Shown here: positions 15,586-22,275 of the stretch, piece by piece
Position numbering within the stretch: position 1 is the first letter of the stretch
Layout of the letters: each line of letters starts with the position of its first letter
IMG/VR virus record: IMGVR_UViG_3300042368_000869
Location: 1-22,343 of that record
DNA length: 22,343 bases
DNA from: a virus
Direction: 5' to 3' (one strand)
The notes under the pieces: model-generated
What the model was told of the DNA's origin: nothing
The model's database searches: none
What the model saw: the letters and a program-made list of their open reading frames with translations, nothing else
Position numbers and translations under genes: made by a program

Positions 15586-15589
15586 AATG

Positions 15590-15619
15590 CAAATATAACA
15601 ATTAAAAATATAATGCAAT
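15590..15619 (-). promoter_or_regulatory. Promoter of the replication operon
   Basis: A perfect -7 box TATATTTG (minus strand, 15590-15597) has a -33-like ATTG at 15616-15619 after an 18-base spacer. Transcription should begin near 15583-15586, just at the GNRA hairpin. It overlaps the end of the gene ending at 15602. Confidence 0.6.
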
Positions 15620-16150
15620 CAACCAAAGTGCAAAAAAGCACAAAGTTGATGCCCATAGCATGAAGTTGTTGAATCTTAACTTGTCAATCAGTCTTTCAGA
15701 CTTTTCATTTTTGGTCATTTCCATGAGGGCGATTTTATCCAACTTTTCAAAGTTTGATTTGTACTCATTGGCATCAGCAGTTAAACGAATCTTATCCATT
15801 TCTAACTCATCAATCCTTTCCTTATTAGTCTTATTGGCAACATCTCGGAGGTTTTCGGATTTGGTCAGTTGTTCATCCAATTCATTGCACCGATTGAAGT
15901 ACCTTCTGCCATACTCGTATCTGGTTTTAGATTCTCTTTCTAGTTCTTCAACCCTTGCGATTTCTCGCAGGATTTGAGCAGAACTATAAAACACATCCCT
16001 GATAGGTCCATCAATATGTAGATGGTAGTTGATTGCCCAAATTTCTAATCCATCGTCTTTTACTTCTTTGTGGGATAAAACTAACTTTCCCCGGCCAACT
16101 CCAATGCGTAGTCCAGGCTTAAGTTCTAATGGCATATTTTTCTCTTTCAT
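15602..16150 (-). CDS. Coiled-coil protein with C-terminal membrane anchor
   Basis: The product has 182 residues. An N-terminal domain of about 60 residues ('GLRIGVGRGKLVLSHKEV', 'WAINYHLHI') is followed by a long coiled coil (about 64-155, Glu/Lys/Arg/Leu-rich). A single hydrophobic segment at the very C-terminus ('FMLWASTLCFFALWLIALYF') matches a tail-anchored inner-membrane protein with its bulk in the cytoplasm. The ATG at 16150 was preferred: a longer frame begins with TTG at 16177, but that codon overlaps the -7 box. Function is unknown. Possible roles are membrane tethering of replication, superinfection exclusion or a lysis accessory; none is proven. Confidence 0.65.
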   Translation of the reverse strand: MKEKNMPLELKPGLRIGVGRGKLVLSHKEVKDDGLEIWAINYHLHIDGPIRDVFYSSAQILREIARVEELERESKTRYEYGRRYFNRCNELDEQLTKSENLRDVANKTNKERIDELEMDKIRLTADANEYKSNFEKLDKIALMEMTKNEKSERLIDKLRFNNFMLWASTLCFFALWLIALYF

Positions 16151-16174
16151 TTTTTTTGTTTTTAAAATTTTGGC

Positions 16175-16207
16175 CAAATATAAATTAATATTTTAAAATG
16201 TTGCAAA
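16175..16207 (-). promoter_or_regulatory. Promoter of the tail-anchored protein gene
   Basis: On the minus strand TTTG (16204-16207), a 21-base spacer and TATATTTG (16175-16182) match the Bacteroidota consensus. The predicted leader to the ATG at 16150 is about 18 bases and strongly A-rich. Confidence 0.7.
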
Positions 16208-16211
16208 TGTT

Positions 16212-16634
16212 TCAAGATAAATAATTTTCAACTTCATAAATTACCTCATCAAGTGACCAACTAACTAAAACCTTGTATCCCCTCTTTTTGGCATTTTCTA
16301 AAAACATAATTTGATAATCCGTTGGTTTATTCTTTCCACATTTCAATTCAATAAAAAACCCTGCAAAACCTTTTCTGGGTTCAAAGATAAGGCAATCACT
16401 AACTCCCTTTTTAACTCCCTTTTTAGTCAGTAGGATGCCTTCCAGACTAAAGGTCAAACCTTTCTTTGTCGTGAATGTTTTGGTCTTTCTTTCGTTGGCC
16501 GGATGTGTCCACAAAAGCCCTTTAACATCGAGAAACCTAGCGACTGCAATTTGAAAAGAATCTTCGGTTCCTACATAAGGCTGAAAATTTGTTGGTTTCT
16601 GATTCTTAAGAAATTGCATAGAGAATGAATACAT
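16212..16634 (-). CDS. VRR-NUC domain nuclease
   Basis: The product has 140 residues, nearly all one VRR-NUC domain of the PD-(D/E)xK nuclease superfamily. The expected residues can be placed: E24 in 'TEDSFQIAVARFL', then 'GVKKGVSDCL' (73-82) with D80, 'FFIELK' (93-98) with E96 and K98, and Q108 in 'TDYQ'. Phage VRR-NUC proteins are stand-alone nucleases thought to process branched DNA or act in recombination or host DNA breakdown. The gene is divergent from the 16690 gene, and the TAATATTG -7-like box lies only 7 bases before the ATG. An internal ATG five codons in (16619) would give a normal leader and is also possible. Confidence 0.85.
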   Translation of the reverse strand: MYSFSMQFLKNQKPTNFQPYVGTEDSFQIAVARFLDVKGLLWTHPANERKTKTFTTKKGLTFSLEGILLTKKGVKKGVSDCLIFEPRKGFAGFFIELKCGKNKPTDYQIMFLENAKKRGYKVLVSWSLDEVIYEVENYLS

Positions 16635-16641
16635 TGTTTTG

Positions 16642-16673
16642 CAATATTAGAATTTGTTGCCTTACTTTGCAAT
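16642..16673 (-). promoter_or_regulatory. Weak promoter of the VRR-NUC gene
   Basis: On the minus strand ATTG (16670-16673), a 20-base spacer and TAATATTG (16642-16649) match the consensus with one mismatch in each box. It overlaps the plus-strand element at 16651-16669, so the two divergent genes probably compete for polymerase or share control. Confidence 0.4.
16651..16669 (+). promoter_or_regulatory. Third copy of the AATTTGTTG-type element, before the 16690 gene
   Basis: The sequence AATTTGTTG-CC-TTA-C-TTTG matches the elements at 4852-4871 and 9418-9437, with one base less between TTA and TTTG. It ends 20 bases before the ATG at 16690, the same distance as in the other two copies (19 and 22), which supports a promoter or operator role. 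Confidence 0.5.
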
Positions 16674-16689
16674 TATAGATAATAAAATT

Positions 16690-16920
16690 ATGGCAGAAAA
16701 ATGTATGCAATCCCTGACCTTTGCGGAGTTTTCCCGAAAGTACGGAATTGCAAGATTTACCCTATCAAAGAAAAAAGACTTATTCCAGATTGACCCGGGA
16801 TTCGATGTTGAAAAGCTAATTGATAACCGATTCAATCAGGAATTGGCAAAACAAATCATATCAACATCTCAGGTTAGACCCAATGCCAAAGGCAAATTAA
16901 AACCTCGAAAGAAGCTTTGA
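16690..16920 (+). CDS. Small basic protein with possible HTH
   Basis: The product has 76 residues. The ATG at 16690 was preferred to an in-frame ATG at 16654 that would lie inside the promoter element. The segment 'SLTFAEFSRKYGIARFTLSK' (8-27) reads like a helix-turn-helix, resembling the 'F-A-x-x-x-G-x-S-x-x-T-L-x-K' spacing of small DNA-binding proteins. The C-terminus is strongly basic ('KGKLKPRKKL'). It could regulate the divergent unit or bind DNA in a structural way. The HTH call is by eye only. Its stop overlaps the next gene's TTG start. Confidence 0.55.
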   Translation: MAEKCMQSLTFAEFSRKYGIARFTLSKKKDLFQIDPGFDVEKLIDNRFNQELAKQIISTSQVRPNAKGKLKPRKKL

Positions 16921-17180
16921 GAGGTCGATTACCTTTATTTCTAACTGGATTTGTGCAGGTTTATTTCGTGGCCGTAAATACCTATTTCCTTTCAAAAGAA
17001 ATGTATTTGGGAGTCTTTATTGCTGCCTTTATGATTAGCTTAATATGGTCGTTCAATGTCAAGAAGGTAGCTTTTGGGTCAATGACCGATAAAGTTGTTT
17101 ATTCCTTTGGTGCGACCTCTGGGAGTGTCTTTGGGTTATGGAGTAGTAAGTTTTTGATTACCTTGTTGAATCAGTTTTGA
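16917..17180 (+). CDS. Small multi-pass membrane protein
   Basis: The product has 87 residues. Three hydrophobic segments are visible at about 5-24, 29-46 and 64-83, separated by short charged turns ('NVKKVAFGSMTDK'). The only start that keeps the full first segment is TTG at 16917, which overlaps the previous stop as TTGA. Coupling would allow such a weak start. Proteins like this occur in other Bacteroidota phages without known function. It is too long and regular for an obvious holin, but a membrane role in lysis or exclusion cannot be dismissed. Confidence 0.6.
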   Translation: MRGRLPLFLTGFVQVYFVAVNTYFLSKEMYLGVFIAAFMISLIWSFNVKKVAFGSMTDKVVYSFGATSGSVFGLWSSKFLITLLNQF

Positions 17181-17189
17181 TATAATAAA

Positions 17190-17834
17190 ATGAGTGTTAA
17201 ATCGTTAATTATTAAAAAAATAACAAATGAGCAGGCTCAATCAATTGTAGTTAAAAATCATTATTTGCATAGAAAAGCCCCTTGTTCATTTGCTTTTGGA
17301 TTATTTGACCCTTTACAAATTGAATCTGGAAGATTATTTCAAGAAAGTAAAATTGTTGGTGTTGTTATGTATGGTACACCATCATCATCCCCATTAAGGG
17401 AAGGTATTTGTGGGCATGAAGAAAAGAATAATGTAATTGAATTAACTCGTTTATGGATTTCAGATGAAGTAGGTAAAAATGGAGAAAGTTATTTAATAGG
17501 AAACACAATCCCATTAGTTGGAAAAGAAATTATTGTTAGTTATGCAGAAATTCAACAAGGTCATTTAGGAATTGTTTATCAAGCTACTAATTGGATTTAT
17601 ACTGGATTATCAGCAAAAAGAACAAATTGGGATATAGAAGGCAATAAAAGCCATTCACAAACTCTTGCGGACCGATATACATCCAAAGAATTAAAAGAAA
17701 TGTTAGGAAGTTCTTTTAAGCAAGTTGAACGGCCTAGAAAACATAGATATGTTTATTTTAATTGTAACAAGTACAGAAAAAAGGAACTTATAGGAAAATT
17801 AAATTATCCTATTTTACCTTATCCTAAAAATTAA
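17190..17834 (+). CDS. mom: Mom-family DNA adenine modification protein
   Basis: The product has 214 residues. It resembles the phage Mu Mom family of acetyltransferase-fold proteins, which convert adenine in phage DNA to N6-methylcarbamoyladenine and so block host restriction enzymes. Matching blocks are 'NHYLHRKAPCSFAFGL' (23-38), 'KIVGVVMYGTPSSSPLR' (54-70), 'VIELTRLWISDE' (82-93) and 'YAEIQQGHLGIVYQATNW' (118-135), ending with 'RKHRYVYF'. The length is close to Mu Mom. In Mu, mom is tightly controlled to act late; here no such control is visible. It follows the small membrane protein by 9 bases and converges with the MuF gene 2 bases away. It is A/T-richer in wobble positions than the neighbouring MuF gene. 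Confidence 0.75.
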   Translation: MSVKSLIIKKITNEQAQSIVVKNHYLHRKAPCSFAFGLFDPLQIESGRLFQESKIVGVVMYGTPSSSPLREGICGHEEKNNVIELTRLWISDEVGKNGESYLIGNTIPLVGKEIIVSYAEIQQGHLGIVYQATNWIYTGLSAKRTNWDIEGNKSHSQTLADRYTSKELKEMLGSSFKQVERPRKHRYVYFNCNKYRKKELIGKLNYPILPYPKN

Positions 17835-17836
17835 AA

Positions 17837-18706
17837 TTATCTTAAGCCTGTTAATCCTCTTTTTTCTGCTGCTTTGTATTGTGTCTGGGTGCAGGCGTAC
17901 AGCTCATGCCGGCAATTAAAACCCCCTGCGAGGGAGAAAATAGTAGTCTTAGTTGTACCAGGCATCCTGCCTTGCCAGTTCCCTAAAGATGCCCATGCTT
18001 CAACCTCCGATTTCTTAAAGAACCTTCCTGCCCTGGCATCACAAAAAGGTCTGGAAGTATCTATTCGGGTTCCAACGTAGGTATAAAACTGAAGGTTCAA
18101 ATCATCGGAAACGACTGCATTGTATTCCCTTGAAAAAATCATTACTGAATCATTGGTAACTTGCTTGACATATCTTTCCAAGTATGCCCTTTGGTCTGGT
18201 GTTCCCTTTATAAACTCCCTGAGTACATTTTGCAGGTTGGTTCTGTTCGTATTCCCTGCAATGTTTTCCTTCAAGACCTGGGTAATGGCATTGTCAAAGT
18301 TTGACCTTATCTCGGCTCCCAAAAGTAGGTCGGTAGTTGTCTGGATGTTGCTTTCAAGTATCTGTTTATAAAGTTCTGATTTGGCAGAATAGCCATCAAT
18401 CAAAGCAGAATAATAAGAATCAGAAAGCTTTTTGATTTCTTTAAACCCTGTCAATACTTCTTTAACTGCAACCTGATAAGCGGTATTGTTTACAATCGCA
18501 TCAGCAATCTGGGTTTTTAGCTTTCTAAGTTTCTGCAAGTTTGCAACCCTTTCTTTGGCATCAAAAGAAAACTCATTGGAAATCTCTATTACCTGATTTG
18601 CAAGGTCTTTGAATATGGTTGGTAGCTTCCCATCCATATCATTGATTAACTTATCTTGTAAGTCTTGAATTGCCTTAATAATGTCAGATTGTTCCTTTGA
18701 TAGCAT
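17837..18706 (-). CDS. MuF-like minor head morphogenesis protein
   Basis: The product has 289 residues. A long helical N-terminal part (1-195) is followed by the MuF-type C-terminus: 'FYTYVGTRIDTSRPFCDARA' (207-226), 'GRFF' (227-230) and 'GGFNCRHELYACT' (261-273), with the conserved Cys, Gly and NCRH residues. MuF proteins sit inside the head near the portal and help assembly or ejection. In most phages the gene directly follows the portal. Here it is on the opposite strand, 13 kb away, beside the fibre genes. It ends 2 bases from the convergent mom gene with no clear terminator between. A -7 box lies four bases before its ATG. Confidence 0.75.
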   Translation of the reverse strand: MLSKEQSDIIKAIQDLQDKLINDMDGKLPTIFKDLANQVIEISNEFSFDAKERVANLQKLRKLKTQIADAIVNNTAYQVAVKEVLTGFKEIKKLSDSYYSALIDGYSAKSELYKQILESNIQTTTDLLLGAEIRSNFDNAITQVLKENIAGNTNRTNLQNVLREFIKGTPDQRAYLERYVKQVTNDSVMIFSREYNAVVSDDLNLQFYTYVGTRIDTSRPFCDARAGRFFKKSEVEAWASLGNWQGRMPGTTKTTIFSLAGGFNCRHELYACTQTQYKAAEKRGLTGLR

Positions 18707-18710
18707 TTTG

Positions 18711-18718
18711 CAAAATTA
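18711..18718 (-). promoter_or_regulatory. -7 box for the MuF gene, near-leaderless
   Basis: On the minus strand TAATTTTG is followed by CAAA and then the ATG, the same TAnnTTTG-N4-ATG geometry as the GT25 promoter. It overlaps the stop codon of the upstream gene. No convincing -33 box is present, so it may be weak, or MuF may be read mainly from upstream. Confidence 0.45.
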
Positions 18719-19180
18719 GCAAGCCAAACAATCAATTTTTTCCTTAATTGAAAAATCAATACTTACGAAATAACTTTCGAAGTTGAATTGGTCAATACCA
18801 AAGTAATTCTGGGCAATTGCCTTAGCATCGTTGTTGGTATCCCCTAATTGAACCTCCGATATACTATTGAGAATATAATTTAGATTATAATCATTTGAAG
18901 CAGTTTTGGAATTGGCTATCAATTTAAAATTAACCGTTCTGGAAAGAACCTGCTTCAAGCCTCTCCCATTCTCGTCATCAAGACTTGAATTTTCCCTGAC
19001 GAAGAACAGAACCAAGTCGTAATTGTCATCGACTGAGCAAGGCTTTTCTGAATCAATTGACCTATAGTTGAAACCTTGATTTTCTGTAATAACCTCATGG
19101 GATTCCCCATAGTTTAAAATCTTGATTTTCAAAAGTCTTTCGATTTCAGAACATATTGTTTTTAAAGGTCCGTTTTTCAT
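18716..19180 (-). CDS. Short paralogue of the fibre N-terminal domain
   Basis: The product has 154 residues and aligns over its whole length with residues 1-156 of the collagen-like fibre at 21010-22275. Shared blocks include 'SEIERLL', 'ITENQGFNYRSIDSEKPCSV', 'DDNYDLVLFFVRENS' and 'LIANSK', and both end their shared part at 'IDC'. The protein stops exactly where the fibre's Cys-rich joint and collagen start. It is therefore either a stand-alone virion adaptor made of the same domain or the remains of a second fibre that lost its shaft. The domain itself is unrecognised; being N-terminal on a fibre, it probably attaches to the virion or has a tail-completion-like fold. Confidence 0.7.
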   Translation of the reverse strand: MKNGPLKTICSEIERLLKIKILNYGESHEVITENQGFNYRSIDSEKPCSVDDNYDLVLFFVRENSSLDDENGRGLKQVLSRTVNFKLIANSKTASNDYNLNYILNSISEVQLGDTNNDAKAIAQNYFGIDQFNFESYFVSIDFSIKEKIDCLAC

Positions 19181-19191
19181 TTTAATAATAT

Positions 19192-19962
19192 TTAAACTCC
19201 ATAAAATCCTCTTTGGGAGGTGTAATTCTGCAAAATCTCACTTACACTTAATGCCCTGTCGTACATACTTACCCGATATATTTCACCATTGAATTGCCTA
19301 ACTGCTGCGGTTCCCCAACTGCCGACCCTGTAAGATCTATCTCCTGTTGTAGGATAGCCTGGGTTAATAATAAAAGCATTAGAAGCAGACAAAAGACCAT
19401 TGATATAAATATCCCTGGTTGCACCATTGAATCTTATTGCGACGTGAATAATAGTGTTTCTCGGTGCGCTGTTATTAGCCGATGTTATGGAAGCCGTAGA
19501 ACCATCTTGACCATAGTAAATAGCTGAGTTTAGCCATGAATAACAAAGCAGATAACCAGTCAAACCTATTTGACCATTTCCGGCCAATAGTGAACCTCCG
19601 ATGGCATCATTACTGTTTGGAACTCCTGTTGCTTTAAACCAGCAACACATGGTATAACGAGAAGGCTCAAAGGTAGTGCCAGTAAAATTGGAGTTTACGC
19701 CATTAAAAATTGGTACACCTCCCAAATTATTACTATGCACAACTGTCGCATTAGGTCGTGCTATTGAAGTCAATATGCCAACTGATTCCCATTCACCTCC
19801 TCTGGGATAGCTTAATATGTTATTGCCTACTAAATCAATGGCAAGGTTTTCTTTTACAAACTCTCCAGAAGGAAAAGAACTATTAAACCGATAATTCAAA
19901 GAACCTCGATTCAAAACAGTTGGAAAGGTTGGTAAAAAATTGGGAGTAGAAACTGGGAACAT
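19192..19962 (-). CDS. LamG-like (concanavalin A-fold) adhesin
   Basis: The product has 256 residues. From about residue 85 to the end it matches the laminin-G/concanavalin A-like jelly roll: 'SRYTMCCWFKATG' (101-113), 'RNTIIHVAIRFNG' (168-180), 'TRDIYINGLLSAS' (182-194), 'YRVGSW' (211-216) and 'FNGEIYRVSMYDRALSVSEI' (224-243). This domain binds carbohydrates or other ligands on cell surfaces, so receptor binding by the virion is the likely role. No signal peptide is present, as expected for a phage virion protein. It lies 1 base after the upstream gene in a cassette bounded by two copies of the fibre N-terminal domain. Confidence 0.8.
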   Translation of the reverse strand: MFPVSTPNFLPTFPTVLNRGSLNYRFNSSFPSGEFVKENLAIDLVGNNILSYPRGGEWESVGILTSIARPNATVVHSNNLGGVPIFNGVNSNFTGTTFEPSRYTMCCWFKATGVPNSNDAIGGSLLAGNGQIGLTGYLLCYSWLNSAIYYGQDGSTASITSANNSAPRNTIIHVAIRFNGATRDIYINGLLSASNAFIINPGYPTTGDRSYRVGSWGTAAVRQFNGEIYRVSMYDRALSVSEILQNYTSQRGFYGV

Positions 19963-19963
19963 A

Positions 19964-20647
19964 TTAAAACAGACTACCTCTTGCCGTTACCATTATCCTA
20001 TCCTGTGCGCCTGCATACACCGACTGAGTAAACCAAAGCTGATCACCAGAATTAAGAATGAATCCACCTGTAGGTGTAAGAGTTGAATTAGCACCTATTA
20101 CACTTACACTAGCTGTTGCAGTTGCAAGGGCAAATTCATTAATCAAAAAATAGGATGCACTTGTTACTTTTTTTCTAAAAACACAAATCGTTTGAGCAGA
20201 ACTTGCTGCCCTTGCTAATTGTGCAGACCTAACTTCTATTATATCAATTCGACCTCCTCCATTAAAGCCAGCGATTAGGTTGGCAGGAGATCCACTTAAA
20301 TCAATCAGAACATTACTACTGTTTAATAATTTGAAAGTAGCTGTGTCAGTTGTTACTGAAAAATCAGTAATTGTATATTCAGTATTTAATGAGGTTCCAG
20401 TAGCAGGTGTTCCACTAAGAAATACAATCTTATCACCAGGTAAAATGACTATCTGATTTGAAACAGAAATATAACTCCAATTAGAAATCGAAACAGTATC
20501 GGTAGTTGTATTGATGGTTACCGGAACTGTTTTCCAGGGCATCTCTACTAACTTAAAAAGTGTTCCTGTGCCATCTTTAGCGACATTGGCAACTCCACCC
20601 TCTGCTGATTCAATATAAGGTACTCGTCCAAATTGAGGAAAATTCAT
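19964..20647 (-). CDS. Beta-rich virion protein of the fibre cassette
   Basis: The product has 227 residues, rich in Thr, Ser, Val and Ala with alternating hydrophobic patterns that suggest beta structure throughout. It opens 'MNFPQFGRVPYIESAEGG'. A segment 'ILPGDKIVFLSGTPATGTSL' (68-87) resembles a fibre or baseplate insertion domain. The C-terminus ends 'AQDRIMVTARGSLF'. Its ATG overlaps the preceding stop (ATGA) and it ends 1 base before the LamG gene. The placement suggests a capsid- or tail-spike-associated decoration or connector for the adhesin. No family was recognised. Confidence 0.6.
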   Translation of the reverse strand: MNFPQFGRVPYIESAEGGVANVAKDGTGTLFKLVEMPWKTVPVTINTTTDTVSISNWSYISVSNQIVILPGDKIVFLSGTPATGTSLNTEYTITDFSVTTDTATFKLLNSSNVLIDLSGSPANLIAGFNGGGRIDIIEVRSAQLARAASSAQTICVFRKKVTSASYFLINEFALATATASVSVIGANSTLTPTGGFILNSGDQLWFTQSVYAGAQDRIMVTARGSLF

Positions 20648-21009
20648 ATTCCGTATTTATTTAAAAAGTTTATAAAAAATTCTTCAGTTACATCTTGAAA
20701 ATCAAATTTGGCAATCTCCGAACCATCAACCAAAAGTATCATATTAGGAAAGGTTCCAACTAATCCAACCCTTTCATTAATCAATTCTAATACCTTGCTT
20801 TCTGTTATCGGTGTTATCGGTTCTGGCTCCACAATTACAGGATTTATAATTGCACCTGCCTGAGTGCTTATCTCTGCCGTTTTTGTAACAAGGATCTCAT
20901 CAGATATAATGCTAAGTTCATTGGCCAATACCAGTTTTTCAAACTCATTCGCCAGGTTCAAATCAACCTTTTGAAGTAGTGTTAAAAGTTTTATTTGATT
21001 TTCAGTCAT
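20644..21009 (-). CDS. Small protein downstream of the collagen-like fibre
   Basis: The product has 121 residues. A helical N-terminal part ('IKLLTLLQKVDLNLANEFEK') and a Pro/Glu/Ile linker ('IVEPEPITPI', about 59-68) lead to a C-terminal domain ('NMILLVDGSEIAKFDF'). Its ATG abuts the fibre stop (TAAATG) and its own stop overlaps the next start (ATGA), so the translation of these genes is coupled. It could be a fibre chaperone or assembly factor, which often follows a phage fibre gene, but no motif proves it. Confidence 0.55.
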   Translation of the reverse strand: MTENQIKLLTLLQKVDLNLANEFEKLVLANELSIISDEILVTKTAEISTQAGAIINPVIVEPEPITPITESKVLELINERVGLVGTFPNMILLVDGSEIAKFDFQDVTEEFFINFLNKYGI

Positions 21010-22275
21010 TTAATTGAAGTTCAAAAAGTTAAATAAAAAGTTAGTTGTGTTTTCTCCGCTTACACCATTTGCACCTGCCGGCCCCTGTGGACCTGTTGGC
21101 CCTGCTGGGCCTTGTGGACCTATTGGCCCTTGCGGACCTTCCGGTCCTTGAAGCAATAAAGCAACAATTAAATTATGGTTGTTTGCAAAGTTCGTTGTTC
21201 CAGTCCCTCCAGAAGAAACTAAGGTTACAGGTAAAATCCAATAGTTATTTGTTCCAGTAATTAAAGTTGGAAGGGCATTAATTTCCCAAGTCTGAAAATT
21301 TGCACTTTGAGTTTTATCTTGAATGATTATGGTAGTTCCAACTATTATCAAAGCTAAAAAAACATCAATATCAATCGAATCATCTGTAAGATGTGAGATG
21401 TTTATCTGAGTGGAATTTATCTGTGTCGCATTATTCCAAAGTAATCGTCCAGGTGTAGGGTTTCCGCTTGTTGATGTTGTCCTTGCATTGTATAAGAATA
21501 AAGTAGCAGATTCACCGTTTTCGCCTGCTGGTCCCTGTGGTCCTTCTGGTCCTTGCGGTCCTTCTGGCCCTTGTGGACCTTGATCGCCTTGATCTCCCTT
21601 GTCACCTTTATCACCTTTGTCGCCTTGATCACCCTTGTCACCTTTATCCCCTTGATCACCTTTGTCACCTTTATCACCCTGATCACCCTTGTCACCTTTA
21701 TCCCCTTGATCACCTTTTGGACCCTGCGGCCCTTCTGGCCCTATTGGACCTTCTGGACCCTGTGGTCCTTGCGGTCCAGGTGGGCAATTGCATCCTGTTT
21801 CTGGAGGGCAAGAGTTTGAACAATCAATTAATTCAATCATTGAAAAGTCAATGGATAAAAAGTAAGTCGTAAAATCGTAATTGTCGATTCCAAAGTATGT
21901 CTGTGCAATTGCCCTTCCATCATTATTTGTGTTTCCAATTAATTGAACCTCTTTGATATTATTAAGAATGAAATTCAAATTGTAATCATTCGATTCACTT
22001 TTTGAATTTGCTATCAACTTGTAATTTACATTTCTCGAAAGCTTTTGTTTTAACCCTCGGCCCTGTTCAGTATTTGGAGTTGAATTTTCTCGAACAAAGA
22101 ATAACACTAAATCATAATTGTCATCAACTGAGCAAGGCTTTTCTGAATCAATAGACCGATAATTGAAACCTTGATTTTCTGTAATTACTTTGTGACTTTC
22201 GCCATAGTTCAGAACTTTAATATTTAAAAGCCTTTCAATTTCAGATGAGATTTTTGAAAGAAGGGTATTTTTCAT
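21010..22275 (-). CDS. Collagen-like phage fibre protein
   Basis: The product has 421 residues. Residues 1-150 are the N-terminal domain shared with the gene at 18716. A Cys-rich joint follows (C152, C156, C162, C164). Residues 167-256 are 30 uninterrupted Gly-X-Y triplets, 257-376 a globular beta-rich domain ('GRLLWNNATQINSTQINISH', 'YWILPVTLVSSGG') of the type found on phage collagen-like fibres, and 377-409 a second run of 11 triplets. The protein then ends abruptly with a short Asn/Phe/Leu tail ('NFLFNFLNFN'). It should trimerise through the collagen helix and project from the virion to contact host cells. The Cys residues could cross-link the three chains. The lack of a C-terminal knob after the second collagen run is unusual and may mean truncation. 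Confidence 0.85.
   Translation of the reverse strand: MKNTLLSKISSEIERLLNIKVLNYGESHKVITENQGFNYRSIDSEKPCSVDDNYDLVLFFVRENSTPNTEQGRGLKQKLSRNVNYKLIANSKSESNDYNLNFILNNIKEVQLIGNTNNDGRAIAQTYFGIDNYDFTTYFLSIDFSMIELIDCSNSCPPETGCNCPPGPQGPQGPEGPIGPEGPQGPKGDQGDKGDKGDQGDKGDKGDQGDKGDKGDQGDKGDKGDKGDQGDQGPQGPEGPQGPEGPQGPAGENGESATLFLYNARTTSTSGNPTPGRLLWNNATQINSTQINISHLTDDSIDIDVFLALIIVGTTIIIQDKTQSANFQTWEINALPTLITGTNNYWILPVTLVSSGGTGTTNFANNHNLIVALLLQGPEGPQGPIGPQGPAGPTGPQGPAGANGVSGENTTNFLFNFLNFN
21580..21714 (-). repeat. 27-base tandem repeats coding for Gly-Asp-Gln/Lys triplets
   Basis: Residues 188-232 of the fibre are four copies of GDQGDKGDK plus three further triplets, from four 27-base DNA units that differ mainly at wobble positions. 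Each contains GATCA. Such repeats can expand or contract by slippage or recombination, changing fibre length. Confidence 0.85.

Noticed and set aside
15490-15590. tRNA or tRNA-like gene
   Set aside because: There is no cloverleaf, T-arm consensus or anticodon arm on either strand; the helices found are of a different arrangement.
16151-16177. TTG start nine codons upstream for the tail-anchored protein
   Set aside because: The TTG is part of the -7 box TATATTTG, so it should not be in the message.
21580-21777. CRISPR-like array
   Set aside because: Units are contiguous 27-base coding repeats with no unique spacers.
21537-21872. Leu/Pro/His-rich reading frames opposite the collagen region, and Lys/Val-rich frames alongside it
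   Set aside because: They are frame shadows of the Gly-X-Y repeats; the fibre frame has family domains on both sides.
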